The notes under the pieces were generated by a model that worked only from the letters and a program-made list of their open reading frames with translations, had not been told where the DNA came from and searched no databases. Positions 36,064 through 46,027 of a stretch of 64,000 nucleotides of DNA are shown piece after piece. The stretch lies in the NCBI GenBank assembly GCA_028285485.1, contig JANQPC010000068.1, positions 1 to 64,000 of the forward strand. Direction: 5' to 3'. Position numbers and translations under genes: made by a program. The DNA is from Paracoccaceae bacterium. Lineage in GTDB: Bacteria > Pseudomonadota > Alphaproteobacteria > Rhodobacterales > Rhodobacteraceae. Position 1 is the stretch's first letter. Each line of letters begins with the position of its first letter.

Positions 36064-36878
36064 CACGCGCCCTCCTTCCAGCTTATGTAGCAGTCGCGCA
36101 TGGCGACGATCTCGGTCAGCACATCTTCGAAAAGCGTGTTCATGTAATCCTGATGCACCGGCTCGATTGCGAGCGCGCCGGTATAGCCCGCATCCCGCAG
36201 AGTGGCGAACATGGCGGGGAAGTTCAGCGTTCCATGGGCGAACTTGGTTTGCAGCGCGCCCATCTTCGCCTGCCGCAGGTGAACATGGGCCGCGTGCGGC
36301 GCGAGGGGATCAACCTCTTCCTGCCGGTAGCCGAGGCAGGCGAAATGCGAATAATCGAGCGCGAGCTTGATGCCGGTGGCCTCGACAAGCCGGTGCACGA
36401 TTGCGGGCGATTCCGCGAAGGAATGCACGTGGGGTTCAATGCAGAGCGTTGCCGCATGATCCGCCGACAGCACGACCATCTCCTTTAGCGATGCGGCAGA
36501 GACCCGCTCTGCCTCCTCCCGCGATTGGCCGGGGTTCACCACGCCGGGCAGGATGAAGATCGTGCCGATCCCGGCCGCATCGGCAAAGGTGAGCACCTGC
36601 TTGAGATCCTTGAGATTTTCCTCAAGCGTTCCGGGCAGAGCGAGGTTGCGCCCATCGAGCCCCTCGCCGAAGAGGTGGTAGTAGTTGGGCACGGCCACAC
36701 CGAGGCCGCGCACGATTTCGGCCACCGCCTCGGGTTCGGCCAGAAGCGCGGATTTGTCGAGCGCAGAGCGGTAGAACAGCCCCACATCCAGCGCGCCGAT
36801 CCCGAGCGCTTTTGAGATATCGGCGGCCTCCTGCAAGGTGCAGGCGGGCAGTGACCAGGCTGTGAGCGAAAGGGTCAT
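36063..36878 (-). CDS. Sugar phosphate isomerase/epimerase family protein (TIM barrel)
   Basis: This 271-residue xylose-isomerase-like TIM barrel protein has alternating strands ending in metal-binding acidic and His residues, such as ATLCIEPHVHSF, IKLALDYSHFACLG, AAHVHLRQAK and GALAIEPVHQDYM. These carry the Glu, Asp, His and Glu expected to bind a divalent metal. Such enzymes isomerise or epimerise keto-sugars or their acids; the substrate here is presumably an intermediate of the imported sugar. The start at 36878 overlaps the oxidoreductase stop as ATGA; the longer frame to 36953 overlaps its coding sequence and was rejected. Confidence 0.82.
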   Translation of the reverse strand: MTLSLTAWSLPACTLQEAADISKALGIGALDVGLFYRSALDKSALLAEPEAVAEIVRGLGVAVPNYYHLFGEGLDGRNLALPGTLEENLKDLKQVLTFADAAGIGTIFILPGVVNPGQSREEAERVSAASLKEMVVLSADHAATLCIEPHVHSFAESPAIVHRLVEATGIKLALDYSHFACLGYRQEEVDPLAPHAAHVHLRQAKMGALQTKFAHGTLNFPAMFATLRDAGYTGALAIEPVHQDYMNTLFEDVLTEIVAMRDCYISWKEGA

Positions 36879-37912
36879 GCAACGATCTCCGGCTGGCAGC
36901 TGGCGGCGGATTGGTACAACGCGGCGATGGTTGCCGTGACCTCGGCGCCGCAATCGGCATTGCTCGCATTGGTGACGGGCTCCCCGGCGCAGAGCTTTGC
37001 AAAAATCCGTACCGGCAGGGCACCATCATATTCCGGGCGATCAAGCACCAGATCCTCATCGGCGCCGTCAAGGCGCCAGAGCTGCACCCGCGCGGCCTGA
37101 TTATCGAAAAGGATCATACCCTCGGTGCCATAGATCCGCACATCGGTGTGCATACCGCGATGCTTCGGCACCGTGGCCGCGCCTGAAAGCGCGATGGTGG
37201 CGCCGTTATCGGCCCGCGCGGTGGCGGCATCGTAGAAATCAACCTTCGAGGGCGAGAGACCCGAAGCGCAATACACCTCGCGCACGGTAAGGCCCGAGAC
37301 ATGGATCATCCAGGCCAGCGAATGGCTCATCTGCCCCCATGCATAGCCTCCTGCCTTGGCGGGATCCGCCCAGGTGGAGGCGGGCGGGCGAAAGAGGTGA
37401 TCGGCCGTCTCAAGCATCGGCTCGCCCGCGAAAAGATCGTGAAGGGGCGATCCCATCTGGCAGATCATGTGGCGTATCTCGCCAATCCGCCCCTCTGCCA
37501 CCCATGCGCGCGCCTTGGCAGTGTAGTCTTCGAAGTTCAGCCCCGTGGGCACCAGCACCTCGCGCCCCGCCGCCGTAGCCGCCGCGGCGATGGTGCGCCC
37601 ATCATCTGCTGTTGTCGCCATTGGCTTTTCGATCAGCACATGGGCGCCGGCCTCAAGGGCGGCGAGGGCGGGCGCGGTATGGGCCACATGCGGGGTGGAG
37701 ATCATCACGCCATCCAGCGCTTCTGCGGCAAGCATTTCGCCAACATCCGTATAGCGCGGCGTGATGCCAAACTCCTCGCCCACGATATCGAGCCGCGCGG
37801 GATCCAGATCGCAGATCGCAACGATCTCGGCCTCCGGGCATTCGTTGATTGTAGGGATATGGTTGAACGTGGCCCACCAGCCCACGCCCACCACCCCGAT
37901 CCGTGCCGTCAT
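36875..37912 (-). CDS. Gfo/Idh/MocA-family oxidoreductase
   Basis: This 345-residue NAD(P)-dependent dehydrogenase has an N-terminal Rossmann fold (IGVVGVGWWATFNHIPT), MISTPHVAHTAPALAALEAG, the family EKP motif in VLIEKPMATTADDG, and a C-terminal alpha/beta domain. Members oxidise sugar or sugar-acid hydroxyls. Position in the operon, between the regulator and the isomerase, suggests it works on the imported sugar, for example as the sugar dehydrogenase or in a side branch. Substrate not decidable from sequence. Confidence 0.88.
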   Translation of the reverse strand: MTARIGVVGVGWWATFNHIPTINECPEAEIVAICDLDPARLDIVGEEFGITPRYTDVGEMLAAEALDGVMISTPHVAHTAPALAALEAGAHVLIEKPMATTADDGRTIAAAATAAGREVLVPTGLNFEDYTAKARAWVAEGRIGEIRHMICQMGSPLHDLFAGEPMLETADHLFRPPASTWADPAKAGGYAWGQMSHSLAWMIHVSGLTVREVYCASGLSPSKVDFYDAATARADNGATIALSGAATVPKHRGMHTDVRIYGTEGMILFDNQAARVQLWRLDGADEDLVLDRPEYDGALPVRIFAKLCAGEPVTNASNADCGAEVTATIAALYQSAASCQPEIVA

Positions 37913-38643
37913 GCGTTCCTCCCTGAAATGCCTTGCGCCACCGTGGAGCGGTAGACGTTTTGCATATGCGCCTCAGCCGCCTCAGCCGCAGCCGCGGAAT
38001 CGCGCGCGCGCAGCGCCTCGTAGAGCTTGCGGTGATCCTTGAGGCTTTGCTCCAGCACCTTGGGGTTTTCCGAGGCGCGGCGGCGAAATTCGAGGCCAAG
38101 CGCGTTAAGGCTTTCGCCGATACGTTTGAGAAAGGCGTTGCCGCAGCCGATCCAGATCGCCTCGTGAAACTTCAGATCGGCAAGCCGGAAGGCCTGCGGA
38201 TCAGAAATCGTCGCCCCCTGCCCCGCAAGCATGGTTTCGAGCGCGTCGAGCTGGGGATCCGACATGTGGCTGGCGGCCCGCCGCGCCACATCGCCTTCGA
38301 TCAGCGAGCGCGCATCGTAAAGCTCTCGGATATTCATATCCTCAAGTTCAAGGAAGAAGCGGATCGGCCCCAGAAGCGCATCGCCGTCAAGCTCGCTGAT
38401 AAACGCCCCCCCGCCCTGGCGGCTGCGCACCACGCCCAGGATGGAAAGGCCCCGGATCGCTTCGCGCACCGAGGGGCGGGAGACGTTGAGCATTTCCGCC
38501 AGCTCACGCTCCGGCGGCAGTTGATCGCCGGGTTTCAGCGCGCGGGAGGTGACCATTTCGAGGATCCGCTTGGCCACGAGCTCGGCAAGCGATTCCCGCG
38601 TGATCGGGGCTTCGTTGAGAAAGATGGATGGCTTATCGCTCAT
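37909..38643 (-). CDS. GntR-family transcriptional regulator, FCD type
   Basis: This 244-residue regulator has an N-terminal winged helix ([31 protein letters not shown], followed by the wing RQGGGAFIS) and a C-terminal helical FCD effector domain with metal-binding residues in [11 protein letters not shown] and [11 protein letters not shown]. Members often bind sugar acids and recognise ATTGGT/ACCAAT half sites. Two such palindromes lie in the divergent intergenic region at 45974-45997, which makes this protein the likely regulator of the whole cluster. It overlaps its neighbours by 4 bases. Confidence 0.92.
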   Translation of the reverse strand: MSDKPSIFLNEAPITRESLAELVAKRILEMVTSRALKPGDQLPPERELAEMLNVSRPSVREAIRGLSILGVVRSRQGGGAFISELDGDALLGPIRFFLELEDMNIRELYDARSLIEGDVARRAASHMSDPQLDALETMLAGQGATISDPQAFRLADLKFHEAIWIGCGNAFLKRIGESLNALGLEFRRRASENPKVLEQSLKDHRKLYEALRARDSAAAAEAAEAHMQNVYRSTVAQGISGRNA

Positions 38644-39611
38644 GGGCGCGCCTCCGGACGGGGCCGGCCAAGAAGGCCGGACAGGTTGAGCCGCGGGCCG
38701 ATGACCGAGGCGATGAGCAGAAGGCCGATCACGCCGGTCTGGATATGCCCGGTGATGTTCATCAGCGCCATGCCGTTGCGAAGGTTCAGCACGATCAGCA
38801 CCGCAAGTAGTGTGCCGACAAGCGTGCCGCGCCCGCCAAAAATGCTGACGCCGCCCAGGAGCACCATGGTGATGATATCCAGTTCAAACCCGTTGGCCAC
38901 ATCGCCCCGCACCGCGCCCACGCGGGCCGCGAAGAGAAGCCCGGCCAGCGCCGAAATTGCGCCCGATGCGGTGAAAAGGATCAGCTTGTGGCGCGCGGTA
39001 TCGATGCCCGCATAGGCGGCCACCTCGCGGTTATTGCCGATCAGATAGGTTTTGCGCCCGAAGCCGCTTTTCTGCAGCACGATATAGAGGATCACGAAGA
39101 GCGCGGCGAAGATGAAAAGCGCAAGCGGGATATCCCCGATCAGCCCCTCCTGGCCCAGCGCATCGAACCAGTCGGGGAACCCGGTGATCCCGCGATCCTC
39201 CACCAGCACCCGCGCCATGCCGCGAAAACCGATCAGCGTGGCCAGCGTCACCACCAGCGAAGGCAGCCCGACATAGGCGATGAAGTAGCCGTTAAGCGCG
39301 CCGCCGATCACGCCGATGCCCAGAACGATCACGCAGGCCAGCCCCGCAGGCACGCCCACAGCGAAGAGGAAACCGAAGGCGCAGGCGGCAAGCCCCATCA
39401 TCGAACCCACCGAAAGATCGATCTCGGCATTGATGATGATCAGCGTCATGATCAGCGCCACGATGATCTTTTCGATCGAAAGCTGAAACAGGTTGATCTG
39501 ATTGGAAAGCGTCAGGAACTGCGGGGAAAGCGTTGCATTCACGGCAAAAATCGCGATGAGAGTGGCGAAGAGAAAGCCCTCCCAGCTTCGGATCGCGCCA
39601 AGCCAGCTCAT
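38640..39611 (-). CDS. Sugar ABC transporter permease (RbsC/RhaQ type)
   Basis: This 323-residue inner-membrane permease of the CUT2 (ribose/rhamnose) class has about 10 helices. It has the family segments [52 protein letters not shown] and [24 protein letters not shown]. It is one of two adjacent permeases that form the channel with the ATPase at 40675-42192 and the binding protein at 42236-43276. It overlaps both neighbours by 4 bases. Confidence 0.92.
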   Translation of the reverse strand: MSWLGAIRSWEGFLFATLIAIFAVNATLSPQFLTLSNQINLFQLSIEKIIVALIMTLIIINAEIDLSVGSMMGLAACAFGFLFAVGVPAGLACVIVLGIGVIGGALNGYFIAYVGLPSLVVTLATLIGFRGMARVLVEDRGITGFPDWFDALGQEGLIGDIPLALFIFAALFVILYIVLQKSGFGRKTYLIGNNREVAAYAGIDTARHKLILFTASGAISALAGLLFAARVGAVRGDVANGFELDIITMVLLGGVSIFGGRGTLVGTLLAVLIVLNLRNGMALMNITGHIQTGVIGLLLIASVIGPRLNLSGLLGRPRPEARP

Positions 39612-40675
39612 GCCGATTGCCCCTTGGCGCGGCCCGCAAGCTCGGCGGCGATCCGTTCCTCGGCGCGGCGGTGTTCGCGGGCTTGCCGGGCCGCCACGAG
39701 GCGGCGGTTCAAAAGCGCATCGGCGGCCACGGCGAGAAGGATCAGGATGCCCAGCACCGCCTCGCGCCAGAACTCGCTCACCAGTTGCCAGCGCACAAGC
39801 GACGTATCGATGAGGTCCACCAGGATCGCGCCGATCAGCGCACCGATCACCGTGCCGGAACCGCCGAATATATTCACTCCGCCCACCACCGCGGCGGCCA
39901 CCGATTTAAGCTCAAACCCGAGGCCCGCCACAACGGTGATGGTGCCGAAGCGCGCGAGGAACATGAAGCCCGCAAGCCCCGCAAGCGCGCCCGCCAGAAC
40001 AAACGCCACAAACACCGTTTTCCGCGTGTCGATCCCGGCCATCTCCGCCGCTTCGGGGTTCGATCCGATGGCATAGAGCTTGCGCGCAGCCCGCAGGCGC
40101 GACAGCGCGATGTGGACCACGATCACAACGAGCACGGCGGCCACAAAGCCCGCACGGAACTGAAGCTGGCCCCATTGCAAAAGCACGGTGTTGGGGAAAG
40201 AAATCAGCCACTCGGGCAGATTGGCGGTGGAGATCGACTTGCTGTCGGAAAACTCCACCAGCGCGGATCGAAACAACGCCATCGTGCCGAGGGTAACGAT
40301 GATCGAGGGCACTTTGGCGAAGGCCACGAGCACGCCGTTTATCGCGCCGAACATTGCGCCGAGCGCCATGGCATAGGCCACAAGGATCACCGGCCCGATC
40401 TCGGGATTGTTGGTGACAAGGCTGCCGGTGGCAAAGGCCACGAAGCCCACGGTGGAGCCCACGGAGAGATCGATGTTTCGCGTAATGATAACAAGCGTTT
40501 GCGCCGTGGCGATCAGCGCCATGATCGCAACCGAGCTTGAGACGCGGTTGAACAGCCGGCCATTGAGATAGTTTGGCACCACCGCGGCGAAAAACAGGAT
40601 CACGGCGCCAAGCACGATCACAAGCGCGAGGATGCGCAGGGTTTGCGGGCTCATCCGATCCACCAGCCCCAGCAT
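39608..40675 (-). CDS. Sugar ABC transporter permease (RbsC/RhaP type)
   Basis: This 355-residue CUT2-class permease is homologous in layout to its neighbour, with [50 protein letters not shown] and [24 protein letters not shown]. The presence of two distinct permease genes is the hallmark of the rhamnose-type CUT2 transporters (RhaP and RhaQ in rhizobia). A hydrophilic, Arg-rich C-terminal tail follows the last helix. The start overlaps the ATPase stop in TGATG. Confidence 0.92.
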   Translation of the reverse strand: MLGLVDRMSPQTLRILALVIVLGAVILFFAAVVPNYLNGRLFNRVSSSVAIMALIATAQTLVIITRNIDLSVGSTVGFVAFATGSLVTNNPEIGPVILVAYAMALGAMFGAINGVLVAFAKVPSIIVTLGTMALFRSALVEFSDSKSISTANLPEWLISFPNTVLLQWGQLQFRAGFVAAVLVVIVVHIALSRLRAARKLYAIGSNPEAAEMAGIDTRKTVFVAFVLAGALAGLAGFMFLARFGTITVVAGLGFELKSVAAAVVGGVNIFGGSGTVIGALIGAILVDLIDTSLVRWQLVSEFWREAVLGILILLAVAADALLNRRLVAARQAREHRRAEERIAAELAGRAKGQSA

Positions 40676-42192
40676 CAGGACGCCTCTTTGAGCGTGGCCT
40701 GCCCGGTGGCAAGCGCCATGATCCGCTCCTGCGTGGCCTCCTCTGCCCCCAGCACACCCATCTGCTGGCCTTCGCGCATCACCAGGATCCGGTCGCCCAG
40801 CGCCAGCACCTCCGGCAGATCGGAGGAGATGACTAGCGCGGCACCGCCGCCCGCCGCGAAAGCGCGGATCAGGTCATGCACCTCGGCCTTGGCGCCCACG
40901 TCGATGCCGCGCGTGGGCTCATCGAAGATCAGGATGTCGGGCTCCATGTTGAGCCATTTGGCGAGCATCACTTTCTGTTGGTTGCCGCCCGAGAGCATGC
41001 CTACCTGAAGCTCCACATCCGGGGTGCGGATGTTGAGCCGTTCGCGGAAGGCTTCCGCCGCGTCGCGCTCGCGGGCGGCATCCAGAAGGCCCCAGCGGCT
41101 GAGAAAGGCGCCAAGCGTTGCCACGGTGACGTTGGCGCGGATCGGCATCGGCATGGCCAGGCCGAGTTTGCGCCTGTCTTCCGAGACATAGGCGATGCCC
41201 GCGGCCATCGCCGCGCTTGGGTCTGCGATCGCAGTCTCGCGCCCGTTCACGCGGATCGTACCGCCGCTGGCAGGCGCCACGCCGAAGATTGAGAGCGCCA
41301 CATCGGTGCGCCGCGCGCCCACGAGCCCCGCCATGCAGAGCACCTCGCCCTTGTGGAGCGTGAAGCCGATATCCTCGAACGTGCCCTCCCGCGTAAGGCC
41401 CGCCACCTCAAGCGCGGGCTCTGCGGTGGCCGTGCTTGCCGCCTTGGTGAAGTAATTGCCCACTTCGCGCCCCACCATCTCGGCAATCATGCCCTCGGAG
41501 GTGACCTCGCCGATGGGGCGGGTGGAGACGTGTGCGCCGTCGCGGATCACCGTCACCCGATCGGCGATCTCGAACACTTCTTCCAGCCGGTGCGAGATGT
41601 AAACGACCGCCACGCCCTCGCCCGCCAGCGTGCGCGCGATGCGGCGGAGCTGCGCGGCCTCATGGGCCGAAAGCGAGGCGGTGGGTTCATCCATGATCAG
41701 AACGCGCACGTCTTCCGACAGCGCGCGCGCGATCTCAACGGCCTGCTGTTCGGCAAGCGTGAGCCCGCTTGAAATCTGATCCACATCAAAGGCCATGCCG
41801 ATCCGCGCGATCAGGTCTTGGGCCCGGCGGCGCTGTTCGCCCCGGCGGAGCCAGAGGCCCTGGCTCGCGGACGAGATGAAGATGTTTTCGGCCACATCGA
41901 GATCGGGGAACACCATCGGTTCCTGATAGATCGCCGCGATGCCCAGCGCGCGGGCGGCCTGCGGGCCCGAGATGACCTGCGCCGCGCCATCCACCTCGAT
42001 CCGGCCGCCGGTGGGCTGGTGCACCCCGGTCATGATCTTGATCATCGTGGATTTGCCCGCACCATTTTCGCCCACCAGCCCGTGCACCTCGCCGGGCAGA
42101 AGCGCCAGCGACATGTCGGTCAGGGCAAGCGTCATCCCGAAGGATTTCGATACGCCGCGCAACTCCAGGATCGGTTCGGCCAATCTGCTCAC
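40675..42192 (-). CDS. Sugar ABC transporter ATP-binding protein (double NBD, RhaT/RbsA type)
   Basis: This 505-residue ATPase has two fused nucleotide-binding domains. The first has Walker [15 protein letters not shown], signature [15 protein letters not shown] and Walker [13 protein letters not shown]. The second has a degenerate P-loop ([17 protein letters not shown]), [15 protein letters not shown] and [20 protein letters not shown], as usual for RbsA-type proteins. I prefer the GTG at 42192, after GAGGT, over an ATG at 42225 because the latter lies inside a perfect hairpin that separates this gene from the binding-protein gene. Confidence 0.93.
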   Translation of the reverse strand: MSRLAEPILELRGVSKSFGMTLALTDMSLALLPGEVHGLVGENGAGKSTMIKIMTGVHQPTGGRIEVDGAAQVISGPQAARALGIAAIYQEPMVFPDLDVAENIFISSASQGLWLRRGEQRRRAQDLIARIGMAFDVDQISSGLTLAEQQAVEIARALSEDVRVLIMDEPTASLSAHEAAQLRRIARTLAGEGVAVVYISHRLEEVFEIADRVTVIRDGAHVSTRPIGEVTSEGMIAEMVGREVGNYFTKAASTATAEPALEVAGLTREGTFEDIGFTLHKGEVLCMAGLVGARRTDVALSIFGVAPASGGTIRVNGRETAIADPSAAMAAGIAYVSEDRRKLGLAMPMPIRANVTVATLGAFLSRWGLLDAARERDAAEAFRERLNIRTPDVELQVGMLSGGNQQKVMLAKWLNMEPDILIFDEPTRGIDVGAKAEVHDLIRAFAAGGGAALVISSDLPEVLALGDRILVMREGQQMGVLGAEEATQERIMALATGQATLKEAS

Positions 42193-42201
42193 CTCAATGG
42201 C

Positions 42202-42228
42202 GCCATGGCGGGGCTGCCCCGCCATGGC
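42202..42228 (-). terminator. Perfect 12-bp hairpin between binding-protein and ATPase genes
   Basis: GCCATGGCGGGG (42202-42213) and CCCCGCCATGGC (42217-42228) form a perfect stem with a three-base loop, 8 bases after the binding-protein stop codon. No T tract follows. In ABC operons such hairpins commonly protect the upstream binding-protein mRNA and reduce expression of the membrane components. Confidence 0.75.
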
Positions 42229-42235
42229 CGGTTCG

Positions 42236-43276
42236 TTACTGTGCCGCGGCTTCCACGTTTTCGGCGGTGTAAACGGTGAAGGGCCCCATCAGGATGCGTT
42301 TGGAGCCGGGGCGGCCGGGATCTTCCTCGATCGTGTAATCACCCATCCGGCCCGCGGTGAAGCTTTCACCAAGCTCACCCGTCAACTGCCCCGTCGCCAT
42401 GCCGTAGGCGGTGTAATAGGTGAGGTAGCCGAGATCGCGGAAATCCCAGAGCGCGAATTCCGGCGCGCAGCCGTTCATCGTGTAAGAGACCATCTCCGAT
42501 GGCAGGCCGAGGCCCGAAACCTTGATCTGATCGCAAAGCCCTTCATCCTGCATCGCTTTGGATGCGGCCTGGATGCCCACGGTTGTGGGCGACATGATCA
42601 CGCCGAGATCGGGATACTGATCCACCAAAGACAGCGCGCGGTTGTAGCTGACCTCGGCCTGATCATCGCCATAGACGATATCGACAAGCTCAATGCCCGC
42701 GTATTTCGCATCGCCCTCAAGCGCTTCCTGCATCGAGGCGATCCAGGCGTTCTGGTTTGCCGCATCCGGGGTGGCTGACAGCACCGCCATCTGGCCTTCG
42801 CCGCCGAGAATGGAATGCGCCATATCGGCCATCACGACCCCGATGGATCCGAAATCGACCTGGGCCACGAAGACATCTTCGCCTTCGCCACCGGGGATCG
42901 GGCTATCCCAGGTAACCACCCTGGTGCCCGCTTCCTGCGCGGCCATGGCCGCCGGGGCGATCTGGTCACCGGCGTTGTTGGAAAGCATCACGGCGCCCTG
43001 GCCCTGGGTGGCCGAAGTTGTCATAATCTCGATTTGGCCGGCCACGGAGTTCTCCGGCGTCGGCCCGACAAAGAGCAGCTCGCCCGGATTGCCAAGCTCT
43101 GCATGCGCCTCCTGTGCGCCTTCATTGGCCTGATCGAACACCAGGATGCCGAGGAACTTGGGAAGCAGAACCATGTCCACCTCCTGTCCGGCCTCAAGCG
43201 TGGTTTGGGCGCTCGCAATGCTTGCGCCGCCCATCATAAATGCGGCCGTCAGGCCAAGGGTTTTGCGGGATGTCAT
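42236..43276 (-). CDS. Sugar ABC transporter substrate-binding protein (CUT2, rhamnose type)
   Basis: This 346-residue periplasmic binding protein of the ribose/rhamnose/AI-2 class has a signal peptide [23 protein letters not shown], then mature sequence with [26 protein letters not shown], the hinge and ligand strands [32 protein letters not shown] and [15 protein letters not shown], and [17 protein letters not shown]. It delivers the sugar to the two permeases. The ATG at 43276 follows GGAGGAACCC. Hairpins lie on both sides of the gene. A rhamnose-like ligand is suggested by the mutarotase and two-permease layout only. Confidence 0.9.
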   Translation of the reverse strand: MTSRKTLGLTAAFMMGGASIASAQTTLEAGQEVDMVLLPKFLGILVFDQANEGAQEAHAELGNPGELLFVGPTPENSVAGQIEIMTTSATQGQGAVMLSNNAGDQIAPAAMAAQEAGTRVVTWDSPIPGGEGEDVFVAQVDFGSIGVVMADMAHSILGGEGQMAVLSATPDAANQNAWIASMQEALEGDAKYAGIELVDIVYGDDQAEVSYNRALSLVDQYPDLGVIMSPTTVGIQAASKAMQDEGLCDQIKVSGLGLPSEMVSYTMNGCAPEFALWDFRDLGYLTYYTAYGMATGQLTGELGESFTAGRMGDYTIEEDPGRPGSKRILMGPFTVYTAENVEAAAQ

Positions 43277-43312
43277 GGGTTCCTCCTCCGTTGAACTCTC
43301 AGTCACTCAAGT

Positions 43313-43332
43313 GCCGCGGCCCCCGCCGCGGC
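43313..43332 (-). terminator. GC-rich hairpin between FAH-family gene and binding-protein gene
   Basis: Two copies of the self-complementary octamer GCCGCGGC (43313-43320 and 43325-43332) flank a four-base loop, forming an 8-bp stem 9 bases downstream of the FAH-family stop. No T tract is present. It may attenuate transcription into the transporter genes or protect mRNA ends. Confidence 0.6.
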
Positions 43333-43341
43333 GATTTTGGC

Positions 43342-44184
43342 TCAGGCCTGCCCCACGGTTTGCCGCTGGGTGCCAAGCCCTTCGATGCCAAGCTCCATCA
43401 CCTGCCCCGGTTTGAGATAGACGGGCGGCTTCTGCCCCAGCCCCACGCCCGGAGGCGTGCCCGTCGAAATGATGTCGCCCGGCGCCAGCGTCATGAATTG
43501 CGAAATGTGGTGGATCAGATGCGCCACGCCGTAGACCATCGTGGCCGTGCTGCCATCCTGATAGCGGTGGCCATCGACTTCGAGCCACATATGCAGGTTC
43601 TGCGGGTCGGGCACCTCATCGCGGGTGACGAGCCAGGGGCCGATGGGGCCGAAAGTATCGGCGCTTTTGCCCTTCACCCACTGGCCGCTGTAATCGAACT
43701 GAAACGCGCGTTCGGATACATCGTTGGCCACGCAGTAGCCGGCAACGTGATCCATCGCATCGGCCTCATCCACGTAGCGCGCGGGCTTGCCGATCACGAC
43801 GCAAAGCTCAACCTCCCAATCCGTTTTTTCCGAGTTTCGGGGGATCAGCACCTCGTCATTCGGCCCGCAGATTGCGGAAGTGGCCTTCATGAACAATACT
43901 GGGTGGTCCGGAACGGCCATGCCCGATTCCGCGGCATGGTCGGAATAGTTGAGCCCGATGCAGATGAACTTGCCCACCTGCCCTACGCAGGGGCCGATAC
44001 GCGTGTCGGCGGGCAGGGCGGGAAGCGCAGAGAGGTCAAGCGCGCCAAGCCGCGCGAGCGCCTCGTCGAACAGCGCCTCGCCCGCGATATCGGCCACCTG
44101 GCCGGAAAGATCGCGCAACGTGCCCTCGGCATCGAGGGCGGCGGGTGTTTCCTGCCCCGGGGGGCCAACGCGAAGAAGCTTCAT
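43342..44184 (-). CDS. Fumarylacetoacetate hydrolase (FAH) family protein
   Basis: This 280-residue FAH-fold hydrolase has GKFICIGLNYSDHAAESG, the metal ligands in EKTDWEVELCVVIGKPA, GYCVANDVSERAFQ, KGKSADTFGPIGPWLV and PGDIISTGTPPGVGLG. In 6-deoxysugar pathways a member of this family hydrolyses 2,4-diketo-3-deoxy-L-rhamnonate or -fuconate to pyruvate and lactate, which fits this cluster. Other members are acylpyruvate hydrolases or decarboxylases. The ATG at 44184 overlaps the dehydrogenase stop by 4 bases. Confidence 0.88.
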   Translation of the reverse strand: MKLLRVGPPGQETPAALDAEGTLRDLSGQVADIAGEALFDEALARLGALDLSALPALPADTRIGPCVGQVGKFICIGLNYSDHAAESGMAVPDHPVLFMKATSAICGPNDEVLIPRNSEKTDWEVELCVVIGKPARYVDEADAMDHVAGYCVANDVSERAFQFDYSGQWVKGKSADTFGPIGPWLVTRDEVPDPQNLHMWLEVDGHRYQDGSTATMVYGVAHLIHHISQFMTLAPGDIISTGTPPGVGLGQKPPVYLKPGQVMELGIEGLGTQRQTVGQA

Positions 44185-45140
44185 GCAATCTGTCCTTGCG
44201 GAAGGGGAACGGGTTTGCGTGGCGCCTCGCCTTTGAGTGCGCGCGCGATGTCTTCGGCAACAAGCCCCTGAAGCCGCCCGATCGCGGCCTCGGAATACCA
44301 GGCGGCATGGGGGCTTAAGAGGCAGTTCGGGGCCGTGCGCAGGGGCGAGCTTTCGGGCAGCGGCTCGCTGCGAAAAACATCGAGCGCGGCGGCGGCGATG
44401 GTGCCCTGGGCAAGCGCCTGCGCCAGATCCTCTTCCTCGATCAACAGGCCGCGGGCGGAATTCACGATCATCGCGTGGGGCTGCATCTGGGCGAACCGTG
44501 CGGCGTTGAAAAACCCGATGGTTTGCGGCGTGGCCGGCGCGTGGAGCGAGATGAGATCGGCCTCTGCCAGAAGCCGTTCGGCGCTGACCAGCGCCGCGCC
44601 GGGCACCTCCGCGCGCCCGGGATCGGCGGCAATGAAGCGAAAGCCAAAGCCCGCAAGGCGGGCCAGCACGGCGCTGCCAATCTGGCCGAGGCCGAAAAAG
44701 CCCACAGTGGTTTCGGTGAAGGGCTTCATCGGCTTGGCCGCCTTCACCGCGGCCCACTCGCCACCGCGCACGGAGGCGTCGAGCGCGGGAAGCTTGCGCA
44801 GAAGCGTCAGGATCGACGCGGCAGTGTGGTCCGCCACCTCTTCCACGCAATAGTCCGGCACATAGCCAAGCTTCAGGCCCGCCGCAGCGGCGGCTTCGAG
44901 ATCGATATTGTCATAGCCTACGCCGTAGCGGATCACCGTGGCGCCGGGGCGCACGGCGGCTGCCGCGCCCGGCCCGAACGGGGCAAACTGCACGGCCACC
45001 ACATCGGCGCCCGCCACGGCCTCGGCCACCTCGGCATCGGATTTGCACTGGTGGGCGGAGAAGGCGGCCCCGCCCGCGGCTGCCGCCGCCGCCTCGGCCT
45101 CAACCGCAGGAAAGGTGTAATCGGTGACGACAACCTTCAT
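44181..45140 (-). CDS. D-isomer 2-hydroxyacid dehydrogenase (CtBP-like)
   Basis: This 319-residue NAD-dependent enzyme has the cofactor motif VGFFGLGQIGSAVLARL, the catalytic Arg in VNSARGLLIEEEDL, the Glu in FRSEPLPE and the His in LSPHAAWYSEAA. The sequence RYGVGYDNIDLEAAAAAGL and the WYSEAA end are typical of the C-terminal-binding-protein-like branch. In the operon it could reduce or oxidise a 2-oxo/2-hydroxy acid formed from the sugar. It overlaps its neighbours by 4 bases on each side. Confidence 0.88.
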   Translation of the reverse strand: MKVVVTDYTFPAVEAEAAAAAAGGAAFSAHQCKSDAEVAEAVAGADVVAVQFAPFGPGAAAAVRPGATVIRYGVGYDNIDLEAAAAAGLKLGYVPDYCVEEVADHTAASILTLLRKLPALDASVRGGEWAAVKAAKPMKPFTETTVGFFGLGQIGSAVLARLAGFGFRFIAADPGRAEVPGAALVSAERLLAEADLISLHAPATPQTIGFFNAARFAQMQPHAMIVNSARGLLIEEEDLAQALAQGTIAAAALDVFRSEPLPESSPLRTAPNCLLSPHAAWYSEAAIGRLQGLVAEDIARALKGEAPRKPVPLPQGQIA

Positions 45141-45916
45141 TGCGGCCCCTCCAGATAATCATGGATGATCTCGCCCGGAACGAGCGTGAAATCGGCGCGC
45201 CAATAGAACGCCTCGAGCGGCTCGATCACCGGAAGGCGGCTGACGGGAAGCTGGGCATTGGGGCGCAGCTCTACCGTGCCGGGCGCCACCCAAGCCTCGT
45301 GCACCGTTACCTCGGATAGCTTGCGGCTGGTGATCTGGCGGATCGCGGGGCGGCCATCGATTTGATCCACCGCCTTGAGGTTTAGGTTCGTTGCGAAATC
45401 GAAATGCGGGGCGATGGCGTCAGGGGCGCAGGCGCGCTGCTTGTAGGGCGTGGTGCCGGTTATGACGGTAATGCCGTTCCGCTCCACCTCGCCCACGATC
45501 AGGTCGCCGCGCCGCTCGATCTTCGGGGCGCCGAGCTTCTTGGGCTGGCCATGCACCTCGCGGCCATGGGCCACCCCCACATCCGAAGACAGCACGAGAT
45601 AGGGGGAATAGGCGCCCTCATGGCCCCCAAGCCGCGCGCCCACCATCACATTGCATTCGGCATAGGGGCCCAGCCAATCGGTATCGTGCATCTGGTAGAC
45701 ATGGGCGCAGGCAATATCGCCCGTGGGCTCCAGCGGCGGCGGCAGCAGGAAGGCAATCGCCTCGGGATCGGTGCGCCAGTAAAGCGTGAGGATTTCGGCA
45801 TTGCGGAAGGCGAAGGGAAAGGGCGGGATCATCGGCGCATCCCAAGGCGTGGAGAATCCGCTTGCCCGGATTTCATCCTCGGTTGGCCGTGTCACACCGT
45901 GGCGTGTGCGGCGCAT
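45137..45916 (-). CDS. Acetoacetate decarboxylase family protein
   Basis: This 259-residue protein has the ADC fold with the predicted Schiff-base lysine in EVHGQPKKLGAPKIERRGDL, the same PKK pair that contains the catalytic Lys of acetoacetate decarboxylase. Other conserved parts are CAHVYQMHDTDWLGPYAECNVMV and YSPYLVLSSDVGVAHGRE. The family also includes aldolase-dehydratases acting on pyruvate adducts. It is the first gene of the leftward sugar operon, with an ATG at 45916 behind GGGGAGGA. Its substrate is unknown and its presence in a sugar cluster is unusual. Confidence 0.85.
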   Translation of the reverse strand: MRRTRHGVTRPTEDEIRASGFSTPWDAPMIPPFPFAFRNAEILTLYWRTDPEAIAFLLPPPLEPTGDIACAHVYQMHDTDWLGPYAECNVMVGARLGGHEGAYSPYLVLSSDVGVAHGREVHGQPKKLGAPKIERRGDLIVGEVERNGITVITGTTPYKQRACAPDAIAPHFDFATNLNLKAVDQIDGRPAIRQITSRKLSEVTVHEAWVAPGTVELRPNAQLPVSRLPVIEPLEAFYWRADFTLVPGEIIHDYLEGPQ

Positions 45917-45949
45917 GCGCCGTCCTCCCCTGTGGCTAGGGCTTTGGCT

Positions 45950-45997
45950 TTGACAGCGCGCCCAAGTCTCATTACCAATTAATTGGTCATACCAATT
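45950..45997. promoter_or_regulatory. Divergent control region with two overlapping GntR-type palindromes
   Basis: ACCAATTAATTGGT (45974-45987) and AATTGGTCATACCAATT (45981-45997) are two perfect palindromes sharing seven bases, built from ACCAAT/ATTGGT half sites like those of FCD-type GntR operators. A TTGACA at 45950-45955 with a possible -10 (TACCAA, 45973-45978) would drive the rightward SDR gene, and the operator covers it. The site lies between the start codons of the leftward (45916) and rightward (46028) arms of the sugar cluster. Confidence 0.7.
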
Positions 45998-46027
45998 TTG
46001 ACGATGCGCGGAAGGATTACAAGAAAA

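Noticed and set aside
42193-42225. Upstream ATG start for the sugar ABC ATPase
   Set aside because: The extra 11 residues would be encoded inside a perfect 12-bp hairpin. A GTG at 42192 behind GAGGT gives the expected N-terminus.
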